Part shown: positions 36,561-48,396 of the stretch, in pieces
Layout of the letters: every line of letters starts with the position of its first letter
Position numbering within the stretch: the stretch's first letter is position 1
Assembly (NCBI RefSeq): GCF_022458985.1
Contig: NC_061771.1
Location: 26,404,001 to 26,468,000, forward strand
Length of the DNA: 64,000 nucleotides
From: Mugil cephalus
Taxonomy: Eukaryota > Chordata > Actinopteri > Mugiliformes > Mugilidae
Direction: 5' to 3'
Translations under genes and position numbers: made by a program
Notes under the pieces: model-generated
Told to the model about the DNA's origin: nothing
The model's database searches: none
What the model saw: only the letters and a program-made list of their open reading frames with translations

Positions 36561-37439
36561 CACATCGCGTCTGAGAAGTCTGGTGGCTTTTTCTTACCTG
36601 TTTGGAGTTTCACTGTCCAGCCGTGGAGGGAAAGCAGACCGCTGGTGTCAGGAGAGCGAGGAACCACTGAGAAGAAGAAAACTCTCTCTCTCTTGCTCTC
36701 TCCCCCATGCACGCAAAAAACACACCCTCCTTCTCCATACACTCCCTCAAGAGGACACGCATATACCTTTTATGTCTCCCGCATTCACCTCCCACAAAAG
36801 TCAGCCTTCCTCCCTCACTCCCTCCTGTGATCATCTCCTGTACCCCTTCCCCCCACCCCCACCCTCTCCTCCATCCCTCCCTGAACTTGTCATCCATCTT
36901 TCTTTAGAGAGAGTCCAGGCATGCTGTACCTCCATCCAAAAAAGTTGTATAACAGAAAGAGTCATGGAAGCTGGAGCTGTCACAACCCAAGCTGAAATAT
37001 AGGTCATCTCTTCATTCCTCTCTCTCTCTCTGGGTCCGTGACTCACATTCAGGAATTGCAAGGGCTCGTTTATTATTTTAATTTGTTCAGTGACTTCCCT
37101 TTTTGCCTTTTAAAAATAACTTGATTGCATCACCTCACTTACTCTGTGGAAAGTCGTTTACATGGCCAGTCACATAACCATCCACTCTCAGCTGATTCTG
37201 CCTCTGTGTGTAAAACAAATACATTGCAGTGTCAAAACCACTCAGTTCAGAGGATTAAACAGTTTGTAATGTAATACAGGCGAAGTTCATCCCGTACTGC
37301 TTTTTATTAAAAGCTCATGTTTTACGCCTTGTACTTAATATCTCATCTGTGCTTCCTGTGACATTCATGGAACAATCCATCCTAAAAAACATGGAGTGCA
37401 GACATGGCTACGTCTTCTCCCTGGCATGTCGTAAATGAG
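36561..37439. other. Pyrimidine-rich stretch, no gene recognised
   Basis: The plus strand at 36670-36905 is strongly C/T rich and ends TTTCTTTAG, which looks like a splice acceptor, but the following sequence has no convincing exon. The 156-codon frame through it is low-complexity Pro/Ser and is treated as chance. Confidence 0.35.
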
Positions 37440-37575
37440 CACATGGTAATTTTAAGTATTGTAGTTTTTTATTGTAATGTCTTTATCTTTTTACTTCTTT
37501 GTATATATCCTGCGCCCTGTTGTACAGCACCTTGATCGGCTGCTGTCATCTCATAAATAAAGATTGAGTTCTAGT
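37440..37575 (+). repeat. LINE-type 3' tail
   Basis: CTGTTGTACAGCACCTTGAT followed by ATAAATAAAGATTGAGTT is the typical 3' end of a fish non-LTR retrotransposon. The body of the element is not recognisable upstream. Confidence 0.5.
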
Positions 37576-37914
37576 AAAGTCTGAGTTGACACAATTTTTC
37601 TCACATTTCTTAGAGATGACAGTGGTGATAAATTAAAGTATGACATGATAAAAATTACAAAGAAAACTCGGTGATCTCTTGCTAAACTATCTAGATCGCA
37701 GTATTTCCAGGCAGCTCGTTCTTTCCAGCTCCAAACATCTTGTTTACATCACTCTCTGTGTTGTAACAGGACCAGATCAAGAGTTCCATTCGAAGGCATC
37801 ACAACATCCGGGCGCCCTAGTTTCCTGGCGAGGTGGAGCCTGCCAGTGGTCACACGCATGAGGACAAATGAGGTGGCGTAAATGTGGATATGTGCAAATG
37901 TGGACTTTGACACG

Positions 37915-38072
37915 TACCCCCACCCCACAGCAGCAGCCCTCCCCAGGAGGATGCAGCCTGACACAGACACACACGTAAAAATGGACTTTAAAAAGTTAAA
38001 ACCGTTTTAAAGGCACAAAGGAGACTTATGCAATATTAGAGAGGTGGTCATAATGTTATGCCTGATTGTGTA
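37915..38072 (+). mobile_element. MITE family A, copy 5 (right part)
   Basis: It shares AGGATGCAGCCTGACACAG with copy 1 and ends with GAGGTGGTCATAATGTTATG followed by CCTGATTGTGTA, the family's right terminus. The left end is missing or lost in unrelated sequence. Confidence 0.6.
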
Positions 38073-39284
38073 TTTTACTAGTTAATTTTTTTATGAAGGT
38101 CACTCACGTCTTGAATTTATTCAGACCTTCATCAGGAACCACAAAAGTTTGTGAGGTCAGGCGTCATTCAGTTAGTGAATACCTTTGTGTGTGGGAAGAC
38201 GTCACTCGGTTGCACGCTGTGTTAGCCCTGAAAACCCTTTTTAGTATCTGCACAGTGAATGGCTTTTAAAAAAAAAAAAAAGGAATGAATAGTTCCTTCT
38301 TTTGACAAGTTGAGATGTGCTGGAATGTATCAAAAGCTGCAGTAGAGAAGCAGGCGGAGGAATCCACCAGTAAACAAAAAGAAAACCCCACCAGAAAATA
38401 CTGTATCTCCTGATGATATACTACAGCTAAATCGACTAATGGGGGGGATTTCCATCTTTTAAGTTGTAGACCTGGAACAAAGTCACTCCTTTTTAGTGGC
38501 AGTGGCCTGGAGCCAACTGGTGCGTATCTCTCTTATTGGTCGAGACCCACATGGAAGGATGGCTGTGATGGTAAAAGCAGCTAATTATACAGCGAGTACA
38601 GCCTGTGCTGCCTCATAAAGATCTGTTGCCAGCTGCACTTTACCAACTGGCTGCCTCTGAATTTCTTGAGCATGCTTTGGAAGCCTTTGGAAGTCCATCC
38701 ACTTCAGACTTCTGCAGAATACAGGATGACGTAATGGATGAATTTGAGGGCAAGGCACTGAACAGATTTCTACCACCGTCCTTCTTCTCTAGGCTATAAA
38801 TGGCAGCAAGGCAGGCAGCACCGGTCTCTTTCTTTACAGTTACTTCCCCGGGATCTATCTTTAAACTTCTTTCACCTCCCTCTCTCCCTCCCATTTCTAG
38901 CCATCCATCAATTGGGCTTTCCTCCTTTCTCCCCGGCTCTCTTTGGCCTCGTACAGCTTGTTCTGTGAGCGGTGAGCCAGCATGACGCCACAGAGGTGAC
39001 GGGGACAAAACGGACAAAGGACACGAACAAGGAGAATGAATTCAGAACTAGAAGACTCAGGCTAGTTCTCTGGAGACAAAGTATGAAAGAAGGTCATACT
39101 GCTAAATGTTACCAGCCCACCAGATACACAGGCTACAATTACGCAATGAGTGATACAATAGAGTGCTAATTGCTTTGACTCCTTATCTTCATTATATTCA
39201 GTATTTTTCCAATGTGAGGGTTTTTTTTTCCCCTACAAGGCTTATTGTAACTACTACCACTAGTTAGTAGTAGTAAGGACAGTA
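38073..39284. other. No supported gene; one weak protein-like frame
   Basis: A plus-strand frame at 38605-38799 reads AASEFLEHALEAFGSPSTSD, which looks more protein-like than its surroundings, but it lacks splice sites, family match or continuation. The rest is unremarkable. Confidence 0.3.
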
Positions 39285-39625
39285 TTTCTAGTCGAGTTCA
39301 GTGGTCGGAGGATCTCGGCTCCACTTTTTGCAGATGATGTGGTCCTCCTAGCTACATCGAGCTACGACCTCCAGGTTGCAGCAAATTGTGAAGCGAGTGG
39401 GAGAAAGATCAGCACTCTGGGTCGGGGATGAAGTCCTGCCCCATGTGGAGGAGTTCAAACATCTCGGGATGTTGTTTACGAATGAAGGTCGGATGGAGCA
39501 GGAACGCCGGGTTGGAGCTGGTGGAAGTGGCTCGGGAGAGGGCTGTCTGGACTTCCCTGCTGTGGCTGCTGCCAACCATGACCCAGGCCTGGATAAGCAC
39601 GTTGGACCATGTTGGACATTGACTG
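39285..39625 (+). pseudogene. Non-LTR reverse transcriptase fragment
   Basis: The plus strand reads FADDVVLLATSSYDLQ at about 39328-39375, the FADD catalytic box of LINE reverse transcriptases. It is followed by a frame at 39376 with LWVGDEVLPHVEEFKHLGML and FTNEGRMEQE, then VARERAVWTSLLWLLP in another frame, matching the far C-terminal and 3' end of the same LINE type. The sequence normally between these blocks is missing, so this is an internally deleted, frameshifted copy. Confidence 0.7.
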
Positions 39626-39669
39626 TGGCATACTGAGATGAAGATTAATGCATACAAATCAAGACTGGG

Positions 39670-40027
39670 TTAACCTCCTGAGACCTGAGCTTTTGTTTCT
39701 CATGTGTTGTTCATTTCTCCAAGAACCTCAGAATTATAAAAGCTAAGCGTCATCTTTGAGCAGGATGTTTATGCCCAATGTCCTCAAACGGGTACGTGCT
39801 AATTAGCGACGCTATAGCTTGTTACTACTGATAGAATTTGTTAAATTTATCATGTCAAACTAGAGAATAAGCTTAAAAAGACAAGTTCCAACCATAAAAA
39901 TATATATCATTTTTTACACGACAACACTACATGGCAGATAAAGAGTCCACTTATGAGAACAATGGGTCTAAATGAAGCAGAATAATTTAATGTCCCCAAA
40001 TGAGGATGCAGGATCTCATGAGGTTAA
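39670..40027 (+). mobile_element. TTAA-flanked MITE, copy 1
   Basis: Starts TTAACCTCCTGAGACCTGAG and ends GGATCTCATGAGGTTAA; TIR about 13 bases (CCTCCTGAGACCC consensus) with TTAA at both edges, as in piggyBac-type elements. Shared internal blocks are TCCTCAAACGGGTACGTG and TCTAAATGAAGCAGAATAA. Three more copies lie at 45715-46407, 56661-57137 and 57737-58136 (inverted). Confidence 0.75.
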
Positions 40028-40056
40028 GGCTAGTTTTTGATTTTTGCTACACACCA

Positions 40057-40265
40057 CAGACTGTATATAAATATGGACAACGCGTCACCACTTCCTTTCA
40101 TTGGCCACACTGAGGCTCGTTTCCCAGGATTACAGTCAGCACCATATTGTGAGTTTGGAGCCAGAGTCTGTGCAGTACGGTCTGAGAGTGGAGGCACGCA
40201 GTTTAATTAACCCTGTGCTCTGCTTTACATCTACCGCTTGCAAAGAAATGTTGGACGGAAAAAGA
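40057..40265 (+). mobile_element. Repeat family D, copy 2 (5' part)
   Basis: Starts AGACTGTATATAAATATGGA then CAACGCGTCACCACTTCC and AGTCTGTGCAGTACGG, matching the first part of 15522-15900. The 3' part is absent. It lies 30 bases after the TTAA MITE. Confidence 0.55.
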
Positions 40266-42710
40266 TCAAATGAAACTTAACAGAATGACGAACATTCGAG
40301 AATACATCTGCGTTTACGTTTCCTTGTATGCCACTGCCATTAACATATTAGCCTTCAACTAAACATAGCACAATAGATTTTACCTTGACTATGTTGGACC
40401 GAGCTCAATGACCCTGAGTGCAGGGGAATAAAAAAAAAAAAGACTTTCTTATTAAACAAGCTCTGTCATAATATTGACTGCATGCAAAGCAGCGTTGCCA
40501 ACCTTGACACCCCAAGTCGTCATCTCTATATTTATTTTGCACACACACAAGTTCAAGAGTTCGAGAATGAACTGGCTTCAGAAAGGCATGAAATCTGTCA
40601 TGCTTTGACAGTGTTATAAAATATTCTGTAGTTTGTTTTGATTGCTTGTTTCCCTGCTCCGAAGTCTGTCTGCTTTTCCACTAGCTGTGTAACTGCATCC
40701 ACTGGCTACTGGCTTTGTGCGCTACGCCTGGTTTCCCCATCCTTCCACAGCCTTGCTATGTTGTTGTCCATCTTTTTTAACCTGGAGCTGGAGCTTTTGT
40801 GTTAGCTCTTTGATCTTGTCCAAGTGTCTTTCTAAAAGAACTTGTTTGAAGTGAACTAAAAATGGGCTTCTCTTCTGCCCGTCATGTGTCATTTGGGTCA
40901 GTTGGGTTCTTTCTCATCACAAACTCCAATCAGGTAAGACACTCATTCTATGAGTATGTATGCAGTATTATGTAGGAGTAGTTTCTGCATCTTTATGCAT
41001 TTCCTACAAAAACAGAGCCCGATTGGCCGGCTCCAACAGACTCAGCAGGCGCCAACCATAGACATTCGAGCCAAAGGCCAAAGCCAGAAGCACTAATGGT
41101 GAAGCAGAGAGGAAAATTCAAGGAAGTGTTTTACTGGACATAATATACGGATATGCAAGCAATACACTCATATACACATGGGCGAATATGTCAGATAGAA
41201 CTAGAGTTATTGCAACAAAATGGCAACACAACGTAAGAGGAGAGGTGAACTCATCATGAACTGGTGAAACCTACCGAGGCCGAATAATAAAAAGTAGTGT
41301 TACGCCCCCCCGCCCCAAAACAAAATCACAAACTGAGGTTGCAACGGGGAAACTAACAAGAAATAATGGAACCGGGTCTTTTGGGGTCTAAAAGGCGATG
41401 AAGTCAAACTCTTAAACGCCCACTAAATCTATCAAAAGGATAGATTAACAAAGAAAGGCCCAACAACCAAAAATGAGGAGCCACTGGGAGGAGGGATTTC
41501 TGTTTTGATGTTAGGGTAAAAAAAAAAAAAAACCTCTTCACAAAATAAAGATGCCATGCCATGCCATGCCATGCCATGCCACACCAACACACAACACACA
41601 ACACACACAACCAAGAGCACAAACTGAAGGTGTTTAGCCTCCAGTGTCACTCACACAACCGAGCTGCTGGACCCAGTCTGCTTTTATGACCCAGGCAGGC
41701 TGACAGGCTGCAGCTGTGTAACGAGTGCAGGTGCATTTAATGGAGGTGGATCAGGCAGAGGTGGAGCTTCCAACCTCCCTTCACCTATAACAGTAGCGTA
41801 CCTTCCTTTAGGATCTTGCTTGGTGCAGTTGTGACCTTTGTGGAGCCATATTCACTGTGGGCAGCCTGTTACTATAATACATCGCAGATGAGGCAGAATC
41901 AACTTTTCCACCAGTGACTCAGCATGTCCCCAAGTGTTCCGAATCTGATCCGTTTGATCTATCTGGTTGTTGTATGAAAATAAAACTTTTAGAATGATTT
42001 CTTCTGTCTTTCTCTCTCGGCCACGTTGTGTTTTCTTCGGTGTCTCGATCGCTCAGCTTTTTTTTTTTTTTTTTTTTTTTTTTTAATCATCGAGTTGTAT
42101 CATCTCCCAGCTCTGTTTGACACCTTTGGGTCCCATCTGGTGAACGGCAACAGGGAAGAAAATTAGACAGATGGCAAGATAGGCCGAGGTTGATAGCGGC
42201 GTGCTGGTGTTTATGTGTGAATAACATGAAGGTAATTTGGAAGAGTGTGTAGTGTTCCTTTCCGCTCTTTATCTCGTCTCTCTCGCACTCCTTGGAAGAA
42301 ATAAATAAGTTAAAAGTGCTAAATCTTTACCCTAAACTAGAACAGTTAGAACAGAGGAGACGACAAAACTACAATATATATATATATATATAAAATCATC
42401 TTACAGTTTCACTTTTTCTGCATCACTCCTCTTTTATTAATATCTGCACTAGCCATAAGAACTTCTTTAATACTCACAACACAGTTTGCATCATCTAATA
42501 GATCAACATTCATGGCCAAAGACACAGTTATAGGTGCCTTTAATTCAGCAATGTTAAAGCTGCAGTACGGATCATTTGTCTCCCCCTTCAGGCAGTCAGA
42601 GTAATTACATTAACATTATTTGCATGAGACATATGACTCCTATGTTTGTAAATTCTGAGCTCATGGTCAGACAAAGATAAAATACATAGAAACCAAATAA
42701 GTGTAATGGC
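40266..42710. other. No gene recognised; simple repeats
   Basis: It holds the pentanucleotide array at 41551-41580, an A run at 41520-41532, T27 at 42058-42084, and TA repeats near 42375-42392. No protein-like frame was found. Confidence 0.4.
41551..41580. repeat. (ATGCC)6 pentanucleotide repeat
   Basis: Six perfect ATGCC units followed by an impure ACACAACACAC tract to about 41611. Confidence 0.9.
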
Positions 42711-43414
42711 TATAGAGGGTGTGCACTGGCATCACTGCCCCCCAGGGCCACGCCCCCTTAGTGGCAAAAACATGATGAAATGTATCAGTAAACACAGAGA
42801 GACCGGGAAAAATGTAGATTATCAGATCAAATTAAGGACAACTGGATGCGACAATGATCCATATGAACTAGTATGGATTTGGAAAAGTGGATTAGCCTCA
42901 GTTTAAGTTAGTTTAAGTTGCTCGTTAAAAGATGCTGATGCTAAGAGCTTTACTGAGAAGTAATGTTAGTCATACAATACTGTAGCGTTAAAATGATGAC
43001 GAGGAGTGATCAGAAATATTAATTTTATTGTTTTATTGTTATTAATTGTTGGAACTGAACATCCACACACTCATCTGACAGTCCTGCAGAACGTAACTTA
43101 AAAAGTAACTTAAGGTTTGACTTTATCAGAAAAAATACAACATAAATTAATATTACCTGACACTAAATGTGAACCACAACACCAGGTTTCTGTGCCTGGT
43201 TTCCAGTTGTTTCTTCTAATGCAGTGATTCATTTACTTCTCTGTCCTTTGGCAAATATCCGTAAAAATAAAATGAATTTTACAATTTAGATGCTATTAAA
43301 GCCTATGATTTAAATTAATGCTGCTAATCTCATGCTCAACTGTCATTTTTTTCCACTCAGTGGCCGTAACCATGGAGACTTCACTTGCTGTGACGTCACG
43401 TTCACACCCTCTAT
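42711..43414 (+). mobile_element. MITE family E, copy 1
   Basis: Starts TATAGAGGGTGTGCACTGGC and ends GACGTCACGTTCACACCCTC then TAT; the ends form an imperfect TIR of some tens of bases. Internal GAGACCGGGAAAAATGT and CACTCAGTGGCCGTAACCA recur in copy 2 (62910-63523) in the same orientation and order. Non-coding. Confidence 0.7.
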
Positions 43415-44989
43415 TGTGCCTACCGCATATATTTTCATATTTTTGAATCATCCGTGGTTTTTCTCAGTCCAATCCATGCTTGGTCTCACTCTCAATTTCT
43501 TATCTGATTTAGATACATCAATACCACAGAGACCTTAATTAACTCATTTCTGACACACCCAATACATGCAGAATATTCAACCCTACAAACGTACAGACTT
43601 GTTGTACTCACTTACAGACACAGTTAAGTGAAAATCCGTCAGTTTCGAGCACTTTTTGCTCCTTTCAAGACGAGCAGACATTTCTCCAGCGTGCGTACCT
43701 TGCGTACCTGACTTCCTGCCACTGACAAATAGCAATTTAATGAGAACACTGTCAGACGGAATAAATCAATTTTATGGGCACCGTCCCCTTGCTCTAACTT
43801 TCTGGTATATCATTACAAATTAGCCCTGAAGCTCCAGACACTTAAACAAACAACTGGCCAATGAAAAAGTCATCTCGGAGGAGTTTTATGCAACTGACTT
43901 CAGCTAAAAACGAAAGAAGTGTCCAGAAGAAATAAACTCGTGGGGCCATAGTTACTCAACATGCTAAGGCTCCAGCTAAATCACATAATGCTAAAGGAAG
44001 AGCTTCATTAACACTTTCCTGTGTAAAACTTACGACTTATAACAATAACGTGATGACTTTAATAGTGAGCTGTAATGTTAGATGTGTGTAACAGCTCCTC
44101 ATTCAGTTGCTCTCCCTTCAGACGATTTACACCCACCACTTTTTTCCCCCCCACTCCATCTCATGTTCTGTCCAAAATATCTCTCACTCTTTCAATGCAA
44201 TTTGCTCCTCTTTCTTCCCTCTGTCATCTCCTGCCATCCTTTCCCATCCACTCCCACCCCCTCACAGCATTTAGCTCTTTTCATCCCGCAGTCATGCTGC
44301 CTACTTGATCGGAGCTTCCCTTTGTAGAGTTTTCCATTTGTGGCTTCGGGGTCCGTTTTCTGTCCTCTTGTTTCATTACCATATCCTCCTCCTCTTTTTT
44401 TTCTGTTCTTTCACAGATCTCCTTACACTTATTCTTTCTTGTGTCCTGTCTACCCGACTCGTTCTTGTGTTTCTCATTCATCCATACTACAAACTAGTGT
44501 GCCACTGTCCTATTCATCTGTATGGTGCATGCTCATGATATTTCCAAAAAAGGAACGCACATCGCCGGCTGGAGTTTTACTTTGTTTTAATTCATATTGT
44601 CTCTTTAGGCCGTTGTCCTTTCTCAGTGTGGACAAACAATGGTCAGAGAGGACACGTGATTTGAAAGAGGAGTAAAGGAAACAAGGAAGGGGAGGGGAAA
44701 GTGACAGACAAAAGGATACAAATCTGAGTTAATCTTCTAATTTCACATGGGTGATTTGTCACTCACAGACCTATATAGATATCTGGAATAAGATATCTGG
44801 TCAGATTTTCCATTTGTTCAACACAGATTAGCGTGTATGCAAACTGCACATATGTTAAATGTGGGCAAACATTGAGGTTTGCTTGCATCAGCGTTATTGT
44901 GAAGAACGTAGTGAGATGAGAGGACGTTCCTCCAGGACTATGGAGCTACATGAAGACATAGGACTTAGTACAATACAAGCATAAAGTGT
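43415..44989. other. No gene recognised
   Basis: Includes a C/T-rich stretch at 44100-44300. Frames within it (44075-44675) are low-complexity chance frames on both strands. Confidence 0.35.
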
Positions 44990-45180
44990 GTGTGTGCAAG
45001 CTTGTGTATGATGTTCTTGTAGTTGTACAACACCAGCATGAGTTAACAATAACTCACACCTGAGTCTTGCCTTTGAGACCTGTTTTTTCCTTTTTTCCAC
45101 AACAATCTGGATTTGTTGTACTGTCCATGTTTCCTGTCTTTTGTTTCTTACCTAATTCACACACGTGGGATAAATAAACG
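44990..45180 (+). repeat. LINE 3'-end fragment
   Basis: AGTTAACAATAACTCACACC followed by TGAGTCTTG and TTTTTTCCACAACAA at 45043-45107 matches 59396-59445, where it follows recognisable LINE coding sequence. It is therefore read as the 3' UTR of the same LINE family. Confidence 0.5.
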
Positions 45181-45714
45181 TTGCAGTGCAAGTCTCCATC
45201 CCTCTTCCCTAGTCCACTTGCACTTTATAGAGAGATTTACACGACTGTCAACCCAATGCTGCTATTACATTTTTTGCATTTTAATTTACCTCTACTATTA
45301 ATTACTATTTATGTGTACTATTTCTTGTTTCTGCAGGTACTCTTGTATTGCTGCTATAGCTTTTAATTTATTACTTACTGCTGTCACACTAGAAAATTGC
45401 CAAACTGTATTTAGTTGTTTTTACTAGACAATGACAGTAAAACTACTTCAGATTCTTTTAATTAGATTTTTGTTTATCAGCTGTTGAATTATAAGACAAA
45501 AGAATCCGTCTGCACCATCTGTATGAATGGATGTTTGTGACCACAACGACAGGAAGACACACCAGTATATTGATTAAAGAACAACTTTATTTATGAAATG
45601 AATGTGGGAAATTAAGAGTTAACATGTGAAAAGCGGAAGTCAGTAAAGTCATGCAGTGCATGAATGAAGAGTATGAAAACGACCGAAACTGGAATAAGAA
45701 GTCCAGTAAAAGTT
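45181..45714. other. No feature recognised
   Basis: AT-rich sequence between a LINE tail and a MITE. Confidence 0.35.
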
Positions 45715-45829
45715 GAGCTTTTATTTGTTATGCATTTTTAATTTCTCCAAGGTATTTATGTGGAATTAGTGGGACCTAAGATGTACAAAAACTAAGCATA
45801 ATCTTTGAACAGGAAGTAGCAGTTATTGA

Positions 45830-45897
<68 letters not shown>

Positions 45898-46407
45898 AAC
45901 AAACAAACAAAAACGGTGTCCTCATATGTGGACACTGGGATTATTTCATTATTTATGTTAAAATACAGTCACCAAGGTGTGATGAAATACAAAAGTGTTC
46001 ATTTTAATAGCTAAACATGGCTGTCGAAAGACAGAATTACGAACAAAGTAAGTCCCAGCGTCCTCAAAAGAGTACTTGGTAATTAGTGACGTTGTAGCTC
46101 ATTGCTATTGATAAAATTTGTTACATTTGTGCATCATATCAAAGTAGAAACATTAATAAGTATAAATAAGTTTAAACTATAGAATTTATTGAGATTTTGT
46201 ACCTTAAAATCTCTGTTGAATGAATCCAGTGAAATGTACACTATCATGTTTTTACAACAACTAGTGTATTGACTCCTTTGCTACCACTAGATGCCAGACT
46301 GTAGCATCCACTAATGAGGGCAACGGGTTTAAATGAAGCAAAATAAGCTGCAATAAAACCTAGAACTTAATGTCCCCATATGAGGATGTGGGGTCTCAGG
46401 AGGTTAA
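45715..46407 (+). mobile_element. TTAA-flanked MITE, copy 2, with microsatellite expansion
   Basis: Matches copy 1 from TGAGCTTTTATTTG through AAACTAAGCATAATCTTTGA to GGGGTCTCAGGAGGTTAA. The left terminal CCTCCTGAGACC is eroded. A long GAAA array at 45828-45899 has grown inside it, making this the longest copy. Confidence 0.7.
45828..45899. repeat. (GAAA)18 microsatellite
   Basis: About 72 bases of perfect GAAA tetranucleotide, followed by AAACAAACAAACAAA. It lies inside the MITE copy at 45715-46407, where sister copies have only a few A/G-rich bases. Confidence 0.95.
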
Positions 46408-46439
46408 AAAACTCAGTTTACAGCTAAGTGCTGTAAAAG

Positions 46440-46880
46440 TAATACAGCTGTGATTAGAGCCGTTTGCACAATAAAAGCCGAGACAACCTGGACTGCAATA
46501 AGAATTGGGCTTTCAACAATGATATAAAGGCGTAGGCTGTTTAGAGGTTTGGAGGCCGCTGCCAAAAACGCTCAATCTGTATCAATCGCCACCTTTTGAG
46601 CCTGGATCTGCGGAGGTCCAATAACAACTGGTTCGTTGACCTCAGTCCTCTGGCTGAAATACAACAGTGCAGTAATTCAGACAAATATGGTGATTTATGG
46701 CCATTCACTCAGACTCAAGTAATACACTTGGATCCTAAAACGGACTGGAGGCCAGTATGGGTGTGATCACATCATTTATTTCCCGTTAAGAGATGAGCTG
46801 TTGCATTCTGCACGGCCAGCATCAATGACTGGTCAAGTCCAATACACAGAGAGTTGCATTAAATCTGAATGAGATGTAAT
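46440..46880 (+). repeat. Dispersed fish repeat
   Basis: The succession GGAGGCCGCTGCC, TTTTGAGCCTGGATCTG, GACTGGAGGCCAGTATGGG, TGAGCTGTTGCATTCTGCA and AGAGAGTTGCATTAAATC follows the order of a widespread fish interspersed repeat. Non-coding here. The next repeat (46881-47110) begins directly where this one breaks off. Confidence 0.5.
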
Positions 46881-47110
46881 GAAGGCACTGATGCCTCCCA
46901 GCGAGAAGGTCTGGGTTCGAATCTGGCTTGGGTCTTTCTGGGCGGAGTTTGCATGTTCTCCCTGTGTCTGCATGCCCTATGATAGACTAGTGACTTGTCA
47001 AGGGTGAACCCCGGCCGGTCCGTTGGGTCCGTTGGGCCACAGCTGGGTTAGGCTCCAGCAGCCCCCGCAATCCTATTGAGGAATAAGCCGTAGTAGATTA
47101 GATGAGATGA
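46881..47110 (+). repeat. SINE-like repeat, near-complete copy
   Basis: It contains a tRNA B-box-like GGTTCGAATCTGG (46914-46926), then GAGTTTGCATGTTCTCCCTG, TGATAGACTAGTGACTTGTC and GGGTTAGGCTCCAGCAGCCC, ending near GATGAGATGA. The B-box-like head suggests a tRNA-derived SINE; this is inference. Confidence 0.6.
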
Positions 47111-48396
47111 ATTATCCTATCAAAGTCATGTGGGGAGAGGGAGGCCTTTGCTTTACTAAGAAGTCTGCGTGCAGAACAGGCAAACTGATTGTTTCTCCCA
47201 TACCATAACCCCAAGAAGACACCAGAGAGCTGTCACAAAGAGCTATTATTTTTCTCCTTCCAGCCCTTTAAATCAACAAGGAATCCACATCCTGCCTGAA
47301 ACCCTGCTGAGCTCCTAGCTGCTTCCATCTGGCCGGTTTAATCTCCATCTACATTTCTCATATCAGATGTTTGAAAACCTACCTTTCCGTCGATATTACG
47401 GTGGTGTTTTCAGCACATTTCCGTGTTAAAGTAAATAGAAATTGATTTTAATAAATGTACCAGGAAAACGGGGACACGGTTCAGAAAGAGCACTTGACGT
47501 AATCTCACATAAAATCGACTCAATCATCACGTTTTTGCCGCTTCCAGGAGCACAGCAAACTCGTGGAAAGCAATCCATGAACAATTTAACTTTCTATTTG
47601 ATCCAAATGAATGAACTCCAAGTTCTTTTTAATGTATTCCTCTGCTCCTTTCCTCTGTTTAGTGGTGTTTGGTGAAGGTGGGCAGCCCGGCTTCGCTCGA
47701 TGCTGCAGCACTTTAAAGATTTGACTAAACCTCAGATCCAGAATTATCAGTAATGCACTGGTTCAGAAAGTCAGAAAATATAACAGAGTCTCTCCTCTAT
47801 GTTCGCATTTTGTTATCTCTCACACTTTCTCTTTAGTCAGCATTTCCTTCTTTGGATATATCTCTTGTCCCCGTTCTCTGAAGTGCGACAAATGTGAAAA
47901 ATTGCCTCTCTGAAAACCAACAGTATAAAAAGTTGTTTATACACTTCCTTCGAAATTCTACCCCTCCACTGCTGCATATGAATAAAACCTCAGCGTGCTT
48001 TGCTGAGACACCCGCGTGCCGCTGGGGTTGCTTAAGTTGTGATTTGCTGTAATTTCTCAACTCACAAGTTTAGGTTTTGCTTTTGCTCGTGGCGAAAAAA
48101 CCCACACTTCAAAACTCTTGAGCAAATCATCCGTACCTCATGTTCTCTCAGATGTCCTGTTTCCTCTGTTTTTGACACACTGACTCATGTGGTATGCAGA
48201 ACCCGCTACGAGAGCACACGGGGTTACAGTGGCGACTCTAGGTTCTAGGGAACCCCTTAGTGCAAACTAACAAAGCCTGTCTTATGGTAGGTAAAAGTAA
48301 CCATCTTGGGCTCATCTTTTTCATACAATTGCCTGGTTTGCATGTCCAGTTTGTGGCCCCTTTAAGCATGCACATAGGTAAAAGATTTTGCAGTGA
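47111..48396. other. No gene recognised
   Basis: Intergenic sequence with no supported gene or repeat. Frames at 47442-48248 lack protein features. Confidence 0.35.

Noticed and set aside
36890-36910. Acceptor-like TTTCTTTAG after a long pyrimidine tract
   Set aside because: The following sequence has no coding-like frame or donor, and the tract itself explains the resemblance.
36532-37002. 156-codon frame in a C/T-rich stretch
   Set aside because: Low-complexity Pro/Ser/His sequence with no family likeness; it arises from the pyrimidine tract.
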